From NCBI GenBank assembly GCA_027625915.1, contig JANTQA010000026.1, positions 2,666,001-2,730,000 of the forward strand: DNA of 64,000 nucleotides, given 5' to 3'. The position numbers and the translations under genes were made by a program. Shown here piece after piece: positions 21,910-34,879 of the stretch. Within the stretch, counting starts at the first letter, position 1. Each line of letters begins with the position of its first letter. Source of the DNA: Anaeramoeba flamelloides (taxonomy: Eukaryota > Metamonada > Anaeramoebidae). The notes beneath the pieces are model-generated. The model had not been told where the DNA came from. It worked only from the letters and a program-made list of their open reading frames with translations, and ran no database searches.

Positions 21910-22929
21910 ATGTCTAAAAAATTAACACCACAACTTGTAAAAATATTAAAAACTGGGAATTTAGGGCAAATTAAACAAAAAATTAAGCCACAGCTTATGA
22001 ATTCCAAAGCAAACGGAATGTCACCTTTGCATATTGTGTGTCAATTTAACCAAAAGCAAAACATTCTTAAATACTTATTAAGCAAAGGAGCAAACCCAAG
22101 CGTCAAAACAAAGAACGGGATGAACTCGCTTCATTTGCTGTGCAAATTTTCCGGATCTAGCAAGCTAATCCAGCTGGTGCTTCAAAAGAAAGTGCAAGCG
22201 AACAGCAAAACGACGCAAAAAAGCACAGCGCTTCACTTAATTTGCAAATTCCACCCAAATTTGGATGCAATCAATGTGCTTTTAAAAAAAGGAGCCAAGG
22301 TCAACGATCGTGATAAGCAAGACAACACCCCTTTGAATATCATCTGCCGGCACAACCCAGACATCCAAGTAGTTAAACTCTTGCTTGACAGAAATGCCAA
22401 CCCAAACACTAAAAACAACCAACAAATGACTCCACTCCATACCTGTTGCCGCTACTCACCAGACCTTGAAATTATTAAGCTTTTAATTGCAAAAAAAGCA
22501 AATTTGGAGATCACTGACAGCAACAACGCTACTCCCTTGCATTTAATTTGCCAGTACCATCCTAAAATTGAATTAATTAAATTGTTCCTTGTCGCTGGTG
22601 TCAACACAGACATAAAATCCAATAAGGGCTTAACTCCATTACATATTCTAATTCAAAATTGCAAAGATTTCGAAACAATCAAAGAAGTGATCGAAAATGG
22701 TTTGAATGTCAATTCGAGAGAACATGGGAATTGGAATTGCTTGCACATGGCCTTAAAACATAACCCTCAGCCCAAACTTGTCGAGTACATATACGAAAAA
22801 TCAGCTGGTATCAATACCTTTAATCACCACAACCAAACACCTTTGCATTTGCTATGCTTTAACGATGAAATTGAAGAAGAAGTTGTAGACTTTTTATTAG
22901 AAAAAGGTGTAAATGTTAAACTTGAAAAT
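21910..22929 (+). CDS. ankyrin-repeat protein, exon 1 (repeats 1-9)
   Basis: Codes for 340 residues starting MSKKLTPQLVK, with nine ankyrin repeats of about 33 residues from residue 36 on. The turn motif is TPLH or a variant in most repeats (SPLH, SLH, ALH, TPLN, CLH). The family's usual AAxxGH is replaced by ICKFHP, ICRHNP, CCRYSP or ICQYHP, a consistent Cys/aromatic/Pro variant. The frame stops three codons after a perfect GTAAGT donor at 22930. Splicing phase 0 to 30153 continues the repeat in exact register. Ankyrin arrays bind partner proteins; the partner is unknown. It is flanked upstream by a family C element. Confidence 0.88.
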
Positions 22930-25900
22930 GTAAGTCTTTAGTTTTTTCTTTTTCTCTTTCTCTTTCAATTTCTCTTTCTTTTTCAATTTCAATTTCTTTT
23001 TTAATTTTATTTTATTTTTTTTTTTGTTTTTGTTCTTGTTCTTGTTTTTGTTTTTGTTTTTGTTTTTATTCCGTTTTCGTTTTGGTTTTCATTTTTTTCA
23101 TATTTCCAGAAATAAAAGTCATTAAGAAGAATCAGAACAAAATTTTTGTTCATGTGTCTTACCAAAACCTGACTAAAAGCACAGATATCAAAAAAAAAGC
23201 CAACAGTGTTCTAAAATCTGTGGTTTTTGGTTCATTTTTTTACTTTTCCTTACAAAAATAATTTCACGTAGACTTTATCCATTTTTGTGTTTTAGAATAA
23301 AATAGATAACCATTTCCAGAACAAAACAGAAAACTACCATCAAATTTTCGGTTTTTGCTGTTTTGATAATTAAAAGCCTTTGGAAATTAAATGAAAAAAG
23401 ATTTTCCATTCAATGTTTTGTTTTATCACTTGCTTACTTTCTTTATTCAAGGAAGTCAATTTAAATTTTGTTAGCTCATATTAATTTCAGAAACTTCTTT
23501 TTATGTGCTTAATATTGATTCATTTTTTCTTTGTCTTTTAAGGAAGTGGGTATATTTTACAATTTTGAAAAATTTTAATTGCTACAACCTTACTGAGAAA
23601 AATATTTTTTGAGGACCATATGGGATATTGAAACTTTGAAACTCAAAATATCATTCGCTGATCTGTTTGTGAAAAGAAAACGAACCGAAAGTAAAACAGA
23701 GTTAGATCTTTTAAATTTTCAATTTTGAACATTTTTTTTAATTAAACTTTTGGTTTTATTAAATTTGGTTTTAGATCTAGAAATGTGTTTTTATGGGGAA
23801 TGTTTGAATTTAGTCATACAATAAACCAAAAAAAATAGACCTGAGTAGGTGTGTATTTGAAACAAATCTTTTCTTTTCGAAGACCAAACAAGAAAGATCA
23901 CCTTTCCAAATAAATTTATTGAAATCAAGAATGAAAAAAAATAAAAATCCGATAAAAGCCTATTTTCGAAGATTTTTTTTCTTTTTCTTCTTAATTTGTA
24001 TGAATGCAATCAAAACAATTTATAACCTTGGATTTCTCGCCCCATAACAATTTATTATTATTTTACAAATATTTTTTTACAAATTTGCTTTAAAAATTCA
24101 ATTTTCAAATATTTTTATCAAACAAAGCCAAAACAAAGAATATTATTTCAAAAATTAAAATAAAGGGGTTGAATTCTCGGAATCACAAAAGATTTACAAA
24201 AGATTCAAACTAAGAAAAAGAAAAAAATAGAGAAAAAATTTCAATCAGATTCAGAATTATTTTGAGTTTTCAATTTAATGGAAAATAAATAATTATCAAA
24301 TCAAACCAATTAATCTAATAAATCTTTATTTCTCAAGAAGGAATTCAAAAAATATCCTATTTTCTTTGAACCAAAACTAAAATTAGATGAATTGAATGAA
24401 AATCGGATTTTTAAATTCATTTTGGGAATTCTTTAGAAATAAAAAGTAATTTGTTTCTCAAAAATTTTCCAAACAAAAAGGATTTCCATAAATAATTAAA
24501 AATAAAACCAAATAAAGAAGAAGTAATTGTATCAAAGGTTACACATAAAATCAAGTAATAAATGATTTTTCTTGATTTTTTCTTGCTCAATTTTTTCATT
24601 TTTTTGATTTCCATTTTTTAGTTGTTATGAAAATATATTATACTATGGATATATTCCACTCTCGTATTTATTAAAATATCAATGTATTTGGTTAAAGAAA
24701 TGATTTCAATTGTTCAGTTTCACATAAATTGTAGCACTCAAAATTTTTAAAATGAACTTATTCTCTTAAGCAGGAATGTTAAATTGATCCACATATTGCT
24801 GTACAACAATAACCAAAAAAAAAAAAAAAAAGGAAAATTTTTCCCATTTAATTATCAAAAAGAATATGAAATGAAATTTTTTTTACATTTATTAAACAAA
24901 TACTAACAAAATTGAAAACCATTTTAAAAAATAAATTTCAATTCTTTAAAATCTAGTAACTAGACAGACACCAAACATAGCCTGAAAGTACAATACAATG
25001 TTAGCCCGGCTGTTTTCTAATAAGGTATAATATAATTGAAATCTTATCGGAAAATTGAATTTGTCAACTTAAATTACGGAATACAAATTTCAAAATAAAC
25101 TTTGATCAAACATCTCTTATTAAACTAATAATGTTGATTCTGAGTGTAGAGATCAAAAAGTAAAAAATTAGCAATTCTTTATTTTTTTTTTGAAAGAATT
25201 TTTTTATGATAGTGGTTTGTTTTTTTCGAACTTTCAAAATTTTTTATAAACTAAATATACATTATTGATGGTAGTATTATTATTATTGGTGAATTTATGA
25301 AAACGACCACATTCCCTCAAAAATTGTTATTAGAAAAATAAGAAAAAAATATAGTGCACAAAATTGTAAAAAAAAAAAAATTTAAAAATGTAAACTTCTC
25401 TTAAGGGATTAGGTAGAAAAAAACCTTTTTTTAAAAAAATTACTACGTTTCCATTAGCAAAAATTCAAAAATTTGAGGACTATCATTAATTTGGTTTTTA
25501 AAAATAAAATCATAATCAACAAATCACAGAATCATAATCTAAACATTTATTATAATTTTGATCCTTGAACAATCAAAAATTAAATTTTATGAAATACTTT
25601 TAAAACTTGAAAATTTTTAACACAATTATTAATAAATTATTATTTTTGTTTTTTCATTTTAAAACAAATATTTCCAATTTTATTGCTTTTTACAATTATT
25701 TATTGGGATGTTTAATATAAACTCGATTCCAAAAATTTGAACACCACCAAAATCAAAAAGAGGCAAAAAAAAATTCCTCAATTTATTGTATTTTTTCAAA
25801 CATAATATTAAACCACATTTAAATTACGGAGTATTAATGTATTTATATGTAATCATTTTTATCCAAATAAAAGGAACAAAAATAAAACAAAAAAAAAAAA

Positions 25901-28308
25901 AATCGGTGTGTCTAAAATGATGAAAAGAGCAGAACAAAAAATTGTATTTGTGGATTTATTGTTAAGGGTTAGATGAAACCTCATCTAATCTGTTAAAGAG
26001 AGAATTTTGAAGTGACTAAATTTGAGACTTCTAATTGAAAGAGTATCTAAACAAGATACAGTCATCAGAAGTATTTGAATCTTAATTTAGTTTTCTAAAA
26101 AAAGAAAAAAAAAAGAAAAGAAAGAATAAAAAATGAAGAATTGGGGAAAAAATGATAGAAAGAAAAGAATGAACAGTGGAAAAAAATAAGAGATTTAAAA
26201 TAATTGTTGTGAGAGACCTGGAATTTTCTGGTTTAAATGAATTTGTTGATAGGTTTTTATTTTTTCTTGAGTTCCTTTTTCCTAAAAAATTGTATTGGTA
26301 AATTTGTTGAAATTTCACCAACAATTGTTGATCGATCAAATGATAAGATACCATCAACTAATTGTATGTGATTTTTCGATTTAATTAAACTCAACATTAA
26401 TCTTCTGACTATCATTGGAAAAAATTTCCCGATCTAACGAAACAGATTATGTAACTAGAAAAAAAGAAATGAAAACAAAACAAAAAAAGACAAAAAATGA
26501 AATATTTTGTTAATAATAAAAATTATTTTCAAATTGAATGTAAAGTGTAGTATTGTTATTTTTCCAACTGTTTTTATTATGTCTAAATTTTTGGAATTTA
26601 GTTTATTTATATGATGATAATTTCAATAATGAGTAAGGAGATTCATTATCATTAACTTTGGTTCAAATAAAAAATAAATAAAAAAAACAATAATTTAATT
26701 TTATTTAATTATTAGAATTAAATTTAATCAATTTGATAAGGGAATATCACTAATCAGATTATTACAATTATTTTTGGAAATTGGTGATCTAATCATTTCA
26801 TTTTTAAAGTTTTTTTAGAAGAAAAAAATTTTCTTGGATTGAATTAATTTTCTGAAAAAAAATTTATCATTTGATCTTTCAGTTATGGAATGTTTCTTTT
26901 AATCAAAGAACATTAAGCAAACCAATATCATAGTTACTTGTTGTTTATTGTCCGTTTATTTGATCATTTAATGTGTAAACTTTCATAAAAAAGAAAACTC
27001 GACTTTTAATTTGAAATAAGGCTTTATCAAGTCGTCTGATTATTTTAACAACAGTGAGATTGATAAGAATTGGTGATTGGATGTTTTTATGATAACATGA
27101 ATTATCATAATAATAACAATAAATTTGCGATAGCCATAATAAAATCGCAATTAATGCAACTTTATTGTGAAAAATCATAAAATCGCGATAATTTACATTC
27201 CAGCGATAAAATAATTAGCGAGATAAAAATTGAAAAAATAAAGAAAATTATTTTTTTGAATTCACCTAAAAAAAATCTCATGACTTTTACAAAGCTTTAT
27301 GAATTTTACAACACTTTTCACGTTCAAAAATGTTCGAAAATGTTTAAAAGGGTTGTGAAGTGTCTCCAAGTGTTTGAAAGGTTTTGAAAGACCTAAAAGT
27401 TTTATAAATGGGATCACTATTTTTTTATATGGAAAAAAAAATGTTTTCTTTTCATTTTTTTTTTTAAAAAATATAAAATATTCCTGTGATTTTTTTGATC
27501 AAACAAAAAATAACCCATTTCAACAATATACTTGAATATAAAATAGATGTGTTTTTTTAAAATGGAGTTATTACCTTCACAAGTTCAATAACCAAAAAGA
27601 AAGAAAGAGTAATTTTCCTTCTTATTGGTGATCCATTAAAAAAAAAAATGCCTATAAACCCTAGTTGAGTTTTCTGTCTGAGATAAAGCCATTATAAGAA
27701 GAAGTAAAAAGAAAAAGAAGAAATTAAACTTTTCAAAAAATCTTAATAATTGATGATTGCTGGCGAGTTATTGAGAACGTTTGAAAAGTTAACCCATCTC
27801 CCCTTTAAACTTTCATAGAATATTGAAAATGATTTAACCAAAGGATATTACAATAAAGAATGCGCGAAAGGATGGTAGTGTCCAAAACATTTTTATTAAT
27901 AGTATTCTCTAATACTAAAATAGACTGAGATATGGTGATTTTTATGATAAAGTATGAAAATTTTTTTATTATTAATGAAATTAGATTTGATAATTGGTTC
28001 AAAAAAAATAAAATAAAAAAGAGAAAAATGAAAACTGGTTACAAATGCCATGCACAGTTAAACTCCAATTACACCTTTAAAAAAACATAACTAAATTTCC
28101 ACTTTAACTTCTTAATCAATTAATTTTTAAAAAAAGGAATTTTTTGCTTTCTTAATAATTTCTCTTTTTCTTTATCAGAGAGAAATAGTTTTTTCGTTTC
28201 TAATTTGAAAAGTAAAAATTTCTTATCTCAGATCTTGATTCAAAACCTTTGAAAAAATTTCTTCTTTTTTCTATTAACTTTTGTTTTAATTTTTTCATTT
28301 CACCTTTA

Positions 28309-28844
28309 TATACTAAACTTTGTTTCATTCAAATGTATCCAACATTTTTTTCAAATATCAATTATTTTTTATAATTGAATTTTTGAAGATCAAACAAGAA
28401 TTAAGAGTATAATAAACATCAAAGAATAGTTGATATCGGTACGAAATAAAATTAATAAATCAATAGAATTTCTTAAAAATTGAAAAACTCAAATTCTTTT
28501 GTAAACATTGAGAAAAAGATAGAATGTTCATTGTGATCCCCAATAAAAGATCAAAATTTCAGTAGAAATAAATGTAATTTCTCTACAATCATTTTCACTG
28601 TTTCAATAACATTAGAATAACACATTTTTACCAGGTGACTATCGATCTGGCAAAAAAAAAAATTGCAAATGAATTATGTTTTAAGAAAAAGCAAAAAAAA
28701 AAAAAGTAAAAATGTGAAAAAATGATTGAAATTTCGAAATTTCCAAAATAAATTTTTCTTCTTCTAATCTCCATTCAAACCCTTTAAACACTGTAATTCA
28801 CCCACCATAACTGTGACACTTTGACTGGAAAATGGTTTAGTTTA
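28309..28844 (-). mobile_element. family B TIR element, copy 3, internally deleted
   Basis: Reverse-oriented. TATACTAAACTTTGTTTCATT on the left and GACTGGAAAATGGTTTAGTT on the right match the ends of the 700-bp copy at 4579. The central palindrome seen in the full copies is missing. It lies inside the inferred ankyrin-gene intron. Confidence 0.65.
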
Positions 28845-29975
28845 AAAAAATAACTTTTTTCAAGTATTTTCCACCTCTTATTACAAATTAACACTAGTTT
28901 CAACAATATCATTTCTTTGCAACAAACAAATTCACAAATGTTTTAAAATGTTTTATTTTCTTCAATTAAATGAAAAATTTTAATTCTTTCAAGTTTTCAC
29001 AAATGAAAACCAAGTTGAAATGGTTTAGTTTACTCTTATTTACAATTAGAAAATTATAGGGGTTTTCGTAAAATATAGACATTTGTAGATTTTCAGCATT
29101 TGTATACAATTTTTTTTTTTTTCACGATCAACTTCAATATTATAAATTCTGTTTGAGAGAAGCTCATTACTTCATTTATTATGACTTATTTAAAAATATG
29201 ATTTAAAATGGCTGATATTTGTAAAGCAAATGTATATTATTTTTAATTTTCCATTAAATTGCCTCATAATAAATTTCCTTGATGTAAATCGAACCTCGGT
29301 AATAAGTTATAGTCAAATTACCATCCAGAAAAAATCCACAACTTTCGATAATATACAAATGTAAACAGAAATTACCCTCAGCCAAAAATTTCGGGTAAAT
29401 ATTTTTTTTGGATTTTTTAGAAAATTTAAAAATTAAAAAATAATAAAATTAATTATAAAACTCAATATTTAATAATCAAGTATTTAAGAATTAGAACATA
29501 TTTTTTAATTAGAAAAAAAAAAATAGTAGTTAAATGCAATTCATCTGGAATTATAGAATCATTCTAGTGAAAATTATTGAAAATATTGTTATTTGTTTTT
29601 ATTTTTCCTCTAATTTAATTTTCTCTTGTTCTAATTGTTCTTATTTTAATTTTTATTTAATGTCTTTATTTCTTTAATTCTCACAAATAACTGAAATTAT
29701 TGAAACCATTCTTTTTAACAAAACACCTTATTAATTATCATTTGTTTTTAACTTCTTTATTTAATAATAATAATTAATTCTCTATTAATAAATGTTGATC
29801 TTTTTAAAACATGAATATAAATTATTTAAATATAATTTTATTTCTTAGTCCGTAAGTTTTTTTTTTTTATTTCTTTTTTAAACATTTTAATTTCTTAATA
29901 ATTTTATTTTATTTTTATATTATCTTTTTATTGAATTTTAATAAATTAATGAATGAATCTATGTGCATATTGGAC

Positions 29976-30000
29976 AATATATATATATATATATATATTA
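29976..30000. repeat. (AT)n microsatellite
   Basis: About 22 nt of alternating AT ends in ATTA, followed by GAATGTAAGTAAC. That second GTAAGT (30005) was tested as a donor for exon 2, but no coding frame precedes it. Confidence 0.7.
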
Positions 30001-30152
30001 GAATGTAAGTAACATCTAGCATGTTTTTAATTTCAAAATTTACTTGATAATAACATTTTTTTTATTTATTATTTATTGATTGGTTTAATTTTAATAAAAT
30101 ATACACACATACATATCTATACAAATATAAATATAAATATAAATACAAATAG

Positions 30153-30554
30153 GGAAAAACACCACTTAGGTTAGCACACGAAGAAGAAAATTTGTTAATT
30201 GAAAAAAAAATCGCCGATTTTTTGGAATTAGAAGTTGGTAAAAATTTTTCGGTTGAAAAATCCAAATTTTTAAAAGAATATTCAAAACTTGAAAAAAAAC
30301 TTGAAAAAATCAAAATGGAAAAGGAGAAAGCAGAAAAAGAGAAAATGCAAGTTGAAAAAGAAACTGAAGAAATTAGAAAAAGGGTGAAGAAAAAAAATGA
30401 TCAATACACATCTGAGTATTTCAAAACTCGTAAACATACTAAATTTTTAAAAATGAAAATCAATCTTCTTCTTGAGCAACAAAATTCATCAATTGTAGAA
30501 TTAGATGAATCAACTAAAGAAGAAATAATTCTTAATGAAAAACAAGAAAAGTAA
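30153..30554 (+). CDS. ankyrin-repeat protein, exon 2 (repeat 10 plus coiled coil)
   Basis: The frame opens right after TAG and has no ATG of its own at the start, so it reads as a downstream exon. It begins GKTPLRLAHEEENLL, which completes the repeat left open at the end of exon 1 (NVKLEN): the joined NVKLENGKTPLRLA is a canonical ankyrin turn. After residue 35 of the exon comes a charged coiled coil (YSKLEKKLEKIKMEKEKAEK and onward) up to a Glu/Lys-rich end and TAA. The spliced protein would be 473 residues. If the junction is wrong, this is an orphan terminal exon of another ankyrin gene. Confidence 0.75.
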   Translation, partial: GKTPLRLAHEEENLLIEKKIADFLELEVGKNFSVEKSKFLKEYSKLEKKLEKIKMEKEKAEKEKMQVEKETEEIRKRVKKKNDQYTSEYFKTRKHTKFLKMKINLLLEQQNSSIVELDESTKEEIILNEKQEK

Positions 30555-30559
30555 AAATA

Positions 30560-32730
30560 TAATATCTTTATAAAAGAAAAGAAATGAAAAAAATAAAATA
30601 ATACTAATAACAAATAAATAGGTATATTTAAGGATTATCATATGATTTATATGGATAGATTGATAGATAGATAGAGATAATGTAACTAATAACAAAATCT
30701 TTCAAAATCATAACTTTTTTTAATAATTATATAAACTCTATATTTTAAATTAATTTTTAATTAATTCAAAATCCTGATATAATTTAAATTTTTACAAAAA
30801 GAATAATAAAATTTTATTCTAAAAATATAACACGTTTGAAATCAATCTCTATTTTTTTTTTTTTTTTTATTATAATAACTCTTGATTTTGTTCGATCAAC
30901 TAAGGCATAATCACAATTTTTTTATTTTTGAAAAAATGTAAAAGGACAACTTGGAAAAATAAAAGTATTGAATTGTAAAAAAAACAATAATAATCTTTTT
31001 TTAAAACTTGGGAAATACTTTATTCTTGCCAAGAGATAATTCCCCTCAAAAAAAAAATTATGGTCAATTGAATAACAAATTCAGAAAAATTTTTACGAAT
31101 CTTCAATGTTAAAAAATAAATTGAAAATTCAATTACTATAAAACCAAACTTACTTTTAATGTCATTTTCAGAAATGAATAATTATTTTTAAAAGTTTAGA
31201 TCCATTTTTCCCATTTTTGAAAAAGCTTAGAGTTCCATAATTTATCTTTAAATTATTTAATTACAAATCAATTTTCATTGAAAGAAGAAAGAAATCTCAT
31301 TGCTTTGTGTAGAGTGTGTATAAAAAATGAATTAAAAATAAAGCAAGCCAATTTTGCAATAACTTTATCTAAACAATATTCAGATCCCATATTTTGATTC
31401 TTTTACGAAAATAACCTCAAATTATACTTTTTTATTGATTCCAGGTAATTAAATAATTCTTTTTTATTACAATAATAAGTCTCAACTTATTTCTTGTTTA
31501 CATTCAGTTTTTCCTAGAATCCCATCATTCTCAAAATATTATAATTAATAATTTTTTTTTTTTGATTTTCAAAAAGAATTTAATGTTTCTCAAAAAAATA
31601 AATATTTGAGGTTTTTTTTCTTGTTATTTAATTTTCATCATCTTTTCGTAAATCCTGATGTTTTTATGTTTTATTCCAGAAAAGAAAATTATTTTAATTT
31701 GAAATGGAATCAAAATGAATCTTTTTTTTAAAAACAGTGTTTTGGTGATCAACAAAAAATTCTTTTTTTGAATCTGATTTACTTTGAATCAGAATAAAAT
31801 GATTTTTGATGCTTTTGAATAAATATTCTAAAAGGGACTTTATTATGTTGAAAATGGTTGATAAAAACTGATTCCATTTGGAATGATTTTTTTATTATGA
31901 TTCTAAATTTCAATTTTTGAGATTGTAAAAATTCCTAAAATGGAATCGTTTGGGGAACTCTGATTATATTATTAATTTAAAATCAATTTATATATCCACA
32001 TAACACTTGAACAATTTTAGAATTTCTTTATTAAAAGAATTTTTCTTTACATTTTTTTTAATTTTATAAAAAAAAATCTTAGAATCATATTTTTAACTTT
32101 TAACTTAAATAATCAACTAAAATAATTTTCGAAAAAATGTAAGACTACAAATTAAACAGATAAAAATACTCTTAAAATAATATAGATCTTTGAAAAATAT
32201 TAATTTTTTAACATTTTTATTATCTTTTTTTTATTATTTTTTTCAACATTACAGGATTTTCCTAAAAAAGTAAAAATTAATAGAAAATATATATTAAAAA
32301 TAAAAGAATTGATTTTGATAAGAAATATGAAAAATTCAGAACTCAAATAAGAAGATTTAAGCAACTTATTTCTATTTTTTTTTTTTTTCAAACTTTTAAA
32401 ATTATTTGTATATGGTAGAATTTTTATTTTGAATAGGTTATTACTAAAAAATAATATTTTGTGAATTTTCGATTTTTTTACAGTTTGTGTTATTATTCCA
32501 AAAAATCGTTTTACTTTTTCAATTCTATTGATTTAAAGTTGAATTTTATTGTTGAAAAACAATATAGATATTTGGATATTTTTTTACTGTCATTTAAAAG
32601 TGGAATTCTCCCAAAAAAAAAAAAAAAAAAAATTAATAAGTAGTTGAGTAAAAAATACTCTAATGAATATTATATCATCAATTTTTTTTGTTGTTAAACG
32701 GGTTTAACTTATTTTGAAATTTTAACTTTA
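30560..32730. other. gene-free A+T-rich stretch
   Basis: No gene or well-defined repeat is supported, only short random open frames. Confidence 0.5.
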
Positions 32731-32732
32731 AT

Positions 32733-33370
32733 ATTCTATTGTCCTCATTTTATTATAAAATATTTTTTAAAATTTTTGACTCGCTTTATAATGTTAATTG
32801 GAGTTATTGGGGGGGGGGTATCTATTATTCTAATCATAAAATTATTTTAAATTTTTGGTTCAGATACCTTACATCTAATTTTCAATCAAATTTTTGGTTT
32901 TGTTTTTTCAAATTTTTGTTTTACTTTTTTTATATTTTTTTTTAGTTTTTTCTTTTTAATTATTTTTTTTAATTCTTTTTTTTTTTCAAAAGATCGATTG
33001 GAAAAAAAAAAAAGTATCTTGGTAATTACCAATAATCTTAAAGAAAATTGAGAATTTGTACTGGTCTTTTGAAATGAATTTAATATTTTTCAAAAAATAT
33101 TATTTTTAACCTTTTTTCAGCGAAATTTCAGTAATAAAAAATTGTAATGCTCATTTCAAAATTATGTTTCATTTTTTTTTAGTTTTTAAATTTATTTTTT
33201 TTGGATTTTAATTTTAAAATTATCGGGTTTGTGTGTATTTCTAATCATTAGAAAGTTAATTATGAATCATATTTTATTATTAGTTGTTCTTGAATACTAT
33301 ATATATATATATATTCATTTTATAATTTTGGGTGAGTGAATCACAATTTTTGACATACTGTTTGTTTTAA
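32733..33370 (+). repeat. ~0.64-kb dispersed repeat (family I, copy 2)
   Basis: Starts AAAATTTTTGACTCGC with TTATAATG, contains a 9-G run near 32810, and continues through CTTTTTTCAGCGAAATTTCAG, TAATGCTCATTTCAAAAT and an (AT)n block to GTGAATCACAATTTTTGAC. Open frames at 32461 and 32739 are by-products of T-richness. Confidence 0.65.
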
Positions 33371-33924
33371 TTTACTCAACTGATAGTATTAAATTTGGGT
33401 TAGGGTAAATAATACATACTTTGAATAAATCAATCTAATCAAACTGGAAATTGTCACAGAGTGTCATATTTAAAAAAAAAAAAACATCACATTTTTCTCA
33501 AGATTTGGAAGCTCCTAATCTGATATTCAAACTTATTTTACAACTTTAATGAAATATTTAAAAAAAAAAAATCTGCTCAAAAATTTTAAAAATCATATTA
33601 AAATTGATATTGAATAGAACAAATAATTTTTTGTTGAGAAAATGGATTCTAAAGCAATATATAAGAACTTGAATGTTTTTTTCTCCAAAAATCTTTAATT
33701 TTAATTTATGGTAACCACACAAACCTGGAAATGAGAAAATTAAACTTTTAGACTTGTCTAAAAAGTGAATTTTTTGAAAAGAATCAAAATTTCAAAAAAA
33801 AAAAAAAATAAAAAAATATTTGTTTTGATTATACGAAAAAAACAATCAAACCTGTTAACAAAAAAAAAAGAAATACTATTAAAAATAAGCTAAAATTTTA
33901 TTCTAATAATTTTTTCAGATTAAA

Positions 33925-34873
33925 AAACTTGCTGGGATTTGCTTCAACCAGGGATAAGCCTACAATCAAATTATGTTTTAATTGGGTCTTAATTACATTT
34001 GATACCCATGGTTCAGATGCCTCTAAATATCGAATATTAAATTAGTACTATTAGCCTGGCCCTTATCAATAAAAAAAAAGATCTTTGTATTAGTTAAAAA
34101 TTCAACCAATTTCAGAATAAAATCTGTATTTTTCAACAAATTTAAGGTTGGGTTATCAATATTCAGACCCAAAAGTTGCAAAATATCTTTATTAAATATG
34201 TTGCTAAATGTAGCTTAATAGCTAAAAAAATCAATTTTGTTAAAAAATTAAATAATTAAGGAATAGATTCTTTTGGTCAATTATTTCTAAAACATTAGAA
34301 ATATATTGATTTTACTATAAGCTTTATAAAAAGAAGGAAAAAACTAAATATTTTTTTAGGTTTTTAAGTTGATGATTATTGAGCTATTCTTTGACATTAA
34401 AAAATAAAAAAACGGTTACTTTTGGAAGTTCTAAATATGAATTATTAATAGGCTAGTCTCTATTATTTCTTTTTAGACCAATTTATAAATAAGGATTCCT
34501 TATTTAAAATTAAGTTTGGAATGAAAATAAACAGGTAATTTCGAATCTAAGTAATTGGCTAAAATTTTCTCAATCTCTATTAAATATAGGTCAAAAAAAT
34601 TAATAAAGATTAGTCCCTTAAATACTGAAATACTATTATTTTGAGTTTCTATTTTTAGATTTGGAAGGGGAATTAAAAAAAAAATTTACAAAATGAAAAT
34701 ATTTAAAATTTTATCCTTAGTAAAAAAAGTAATAATTTATTAATCAATCCGAATTTGAAGAGATTTTTTAGAGTCACAAAAACTATTTGAGCCATGTATC
34801 ACTAATATTATTTACACCCAATTATCAACATACTTTGATTACAGAGAAATCTAAGGTTACAGTAATCCCTTAA
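33925..34873 (-). mobile_element. TTAA-flanked TIR element (family C, copy 6), with nested insert
   Basis: Reverse-oriented. The end at 34800-34873 reads ATTATCAACATACTTTGATT and finishes CCCTTAA. The interior keeps the reversed family order (ATTAGTACTATTAG, then TATCAATATTCAGACCC, then TTGATGATTATTGAGC). The family D insert at 34451-34617 interrupts it. Confidence 0.65.
34451..34617. mobile_element. 167-bp TIR element (family D) nested in family C
   Basis: GGCTAGTCTCTATTA on the left and TAATAAAGATTAGTCCC on the right are inverted ends. Both flanks contain TTAA from the interrupted family C sequence. A matching right end occurs at 44629-44661 (TCTAATAGAGACTAGTCCC). No coding capacity. Confidence 0.6.
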
Positions 34874-34879
34874 AACCAA

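Larger units (their letters stand above)
22930..30152 (+). other. inferred 7.2-kb phase-0 intron in the ankyrin gene
   Basis: GTAAGT at 22930 and AAATAG at 30147-30152 are canonical borders. The intron starts with about 170 nt of pyrimidine-rich CTTTTT/GTTTTT repeats and an alternative acceptor TTTCCAG at 23103-23109. It contains a reverse-oriented family B element (28309-28844) and an (AT)n block near 29976. No other gene is recognised inside; open frames at 23791, 24417, 26082, 26945 and 27805 (minus strand) look random. The case rests on phase and repeat register, not on transcript data. Confidence 0.65.

Noticed and set aside
26082-26357. A 91-codon minus-strand frame in the long intron
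   Set aside because: The composition is dominated by Phe, Leu and Ser, with no motif and no splice or start context.
30005-30152. A 148-nt intron from the GTAAGT at 30005 to the ankyrin exon 2
   Set aside because: No frame upstream of 30005 is open in a phase that joins exon 2 without a stop, and the sequence there is AT-microsatellite.
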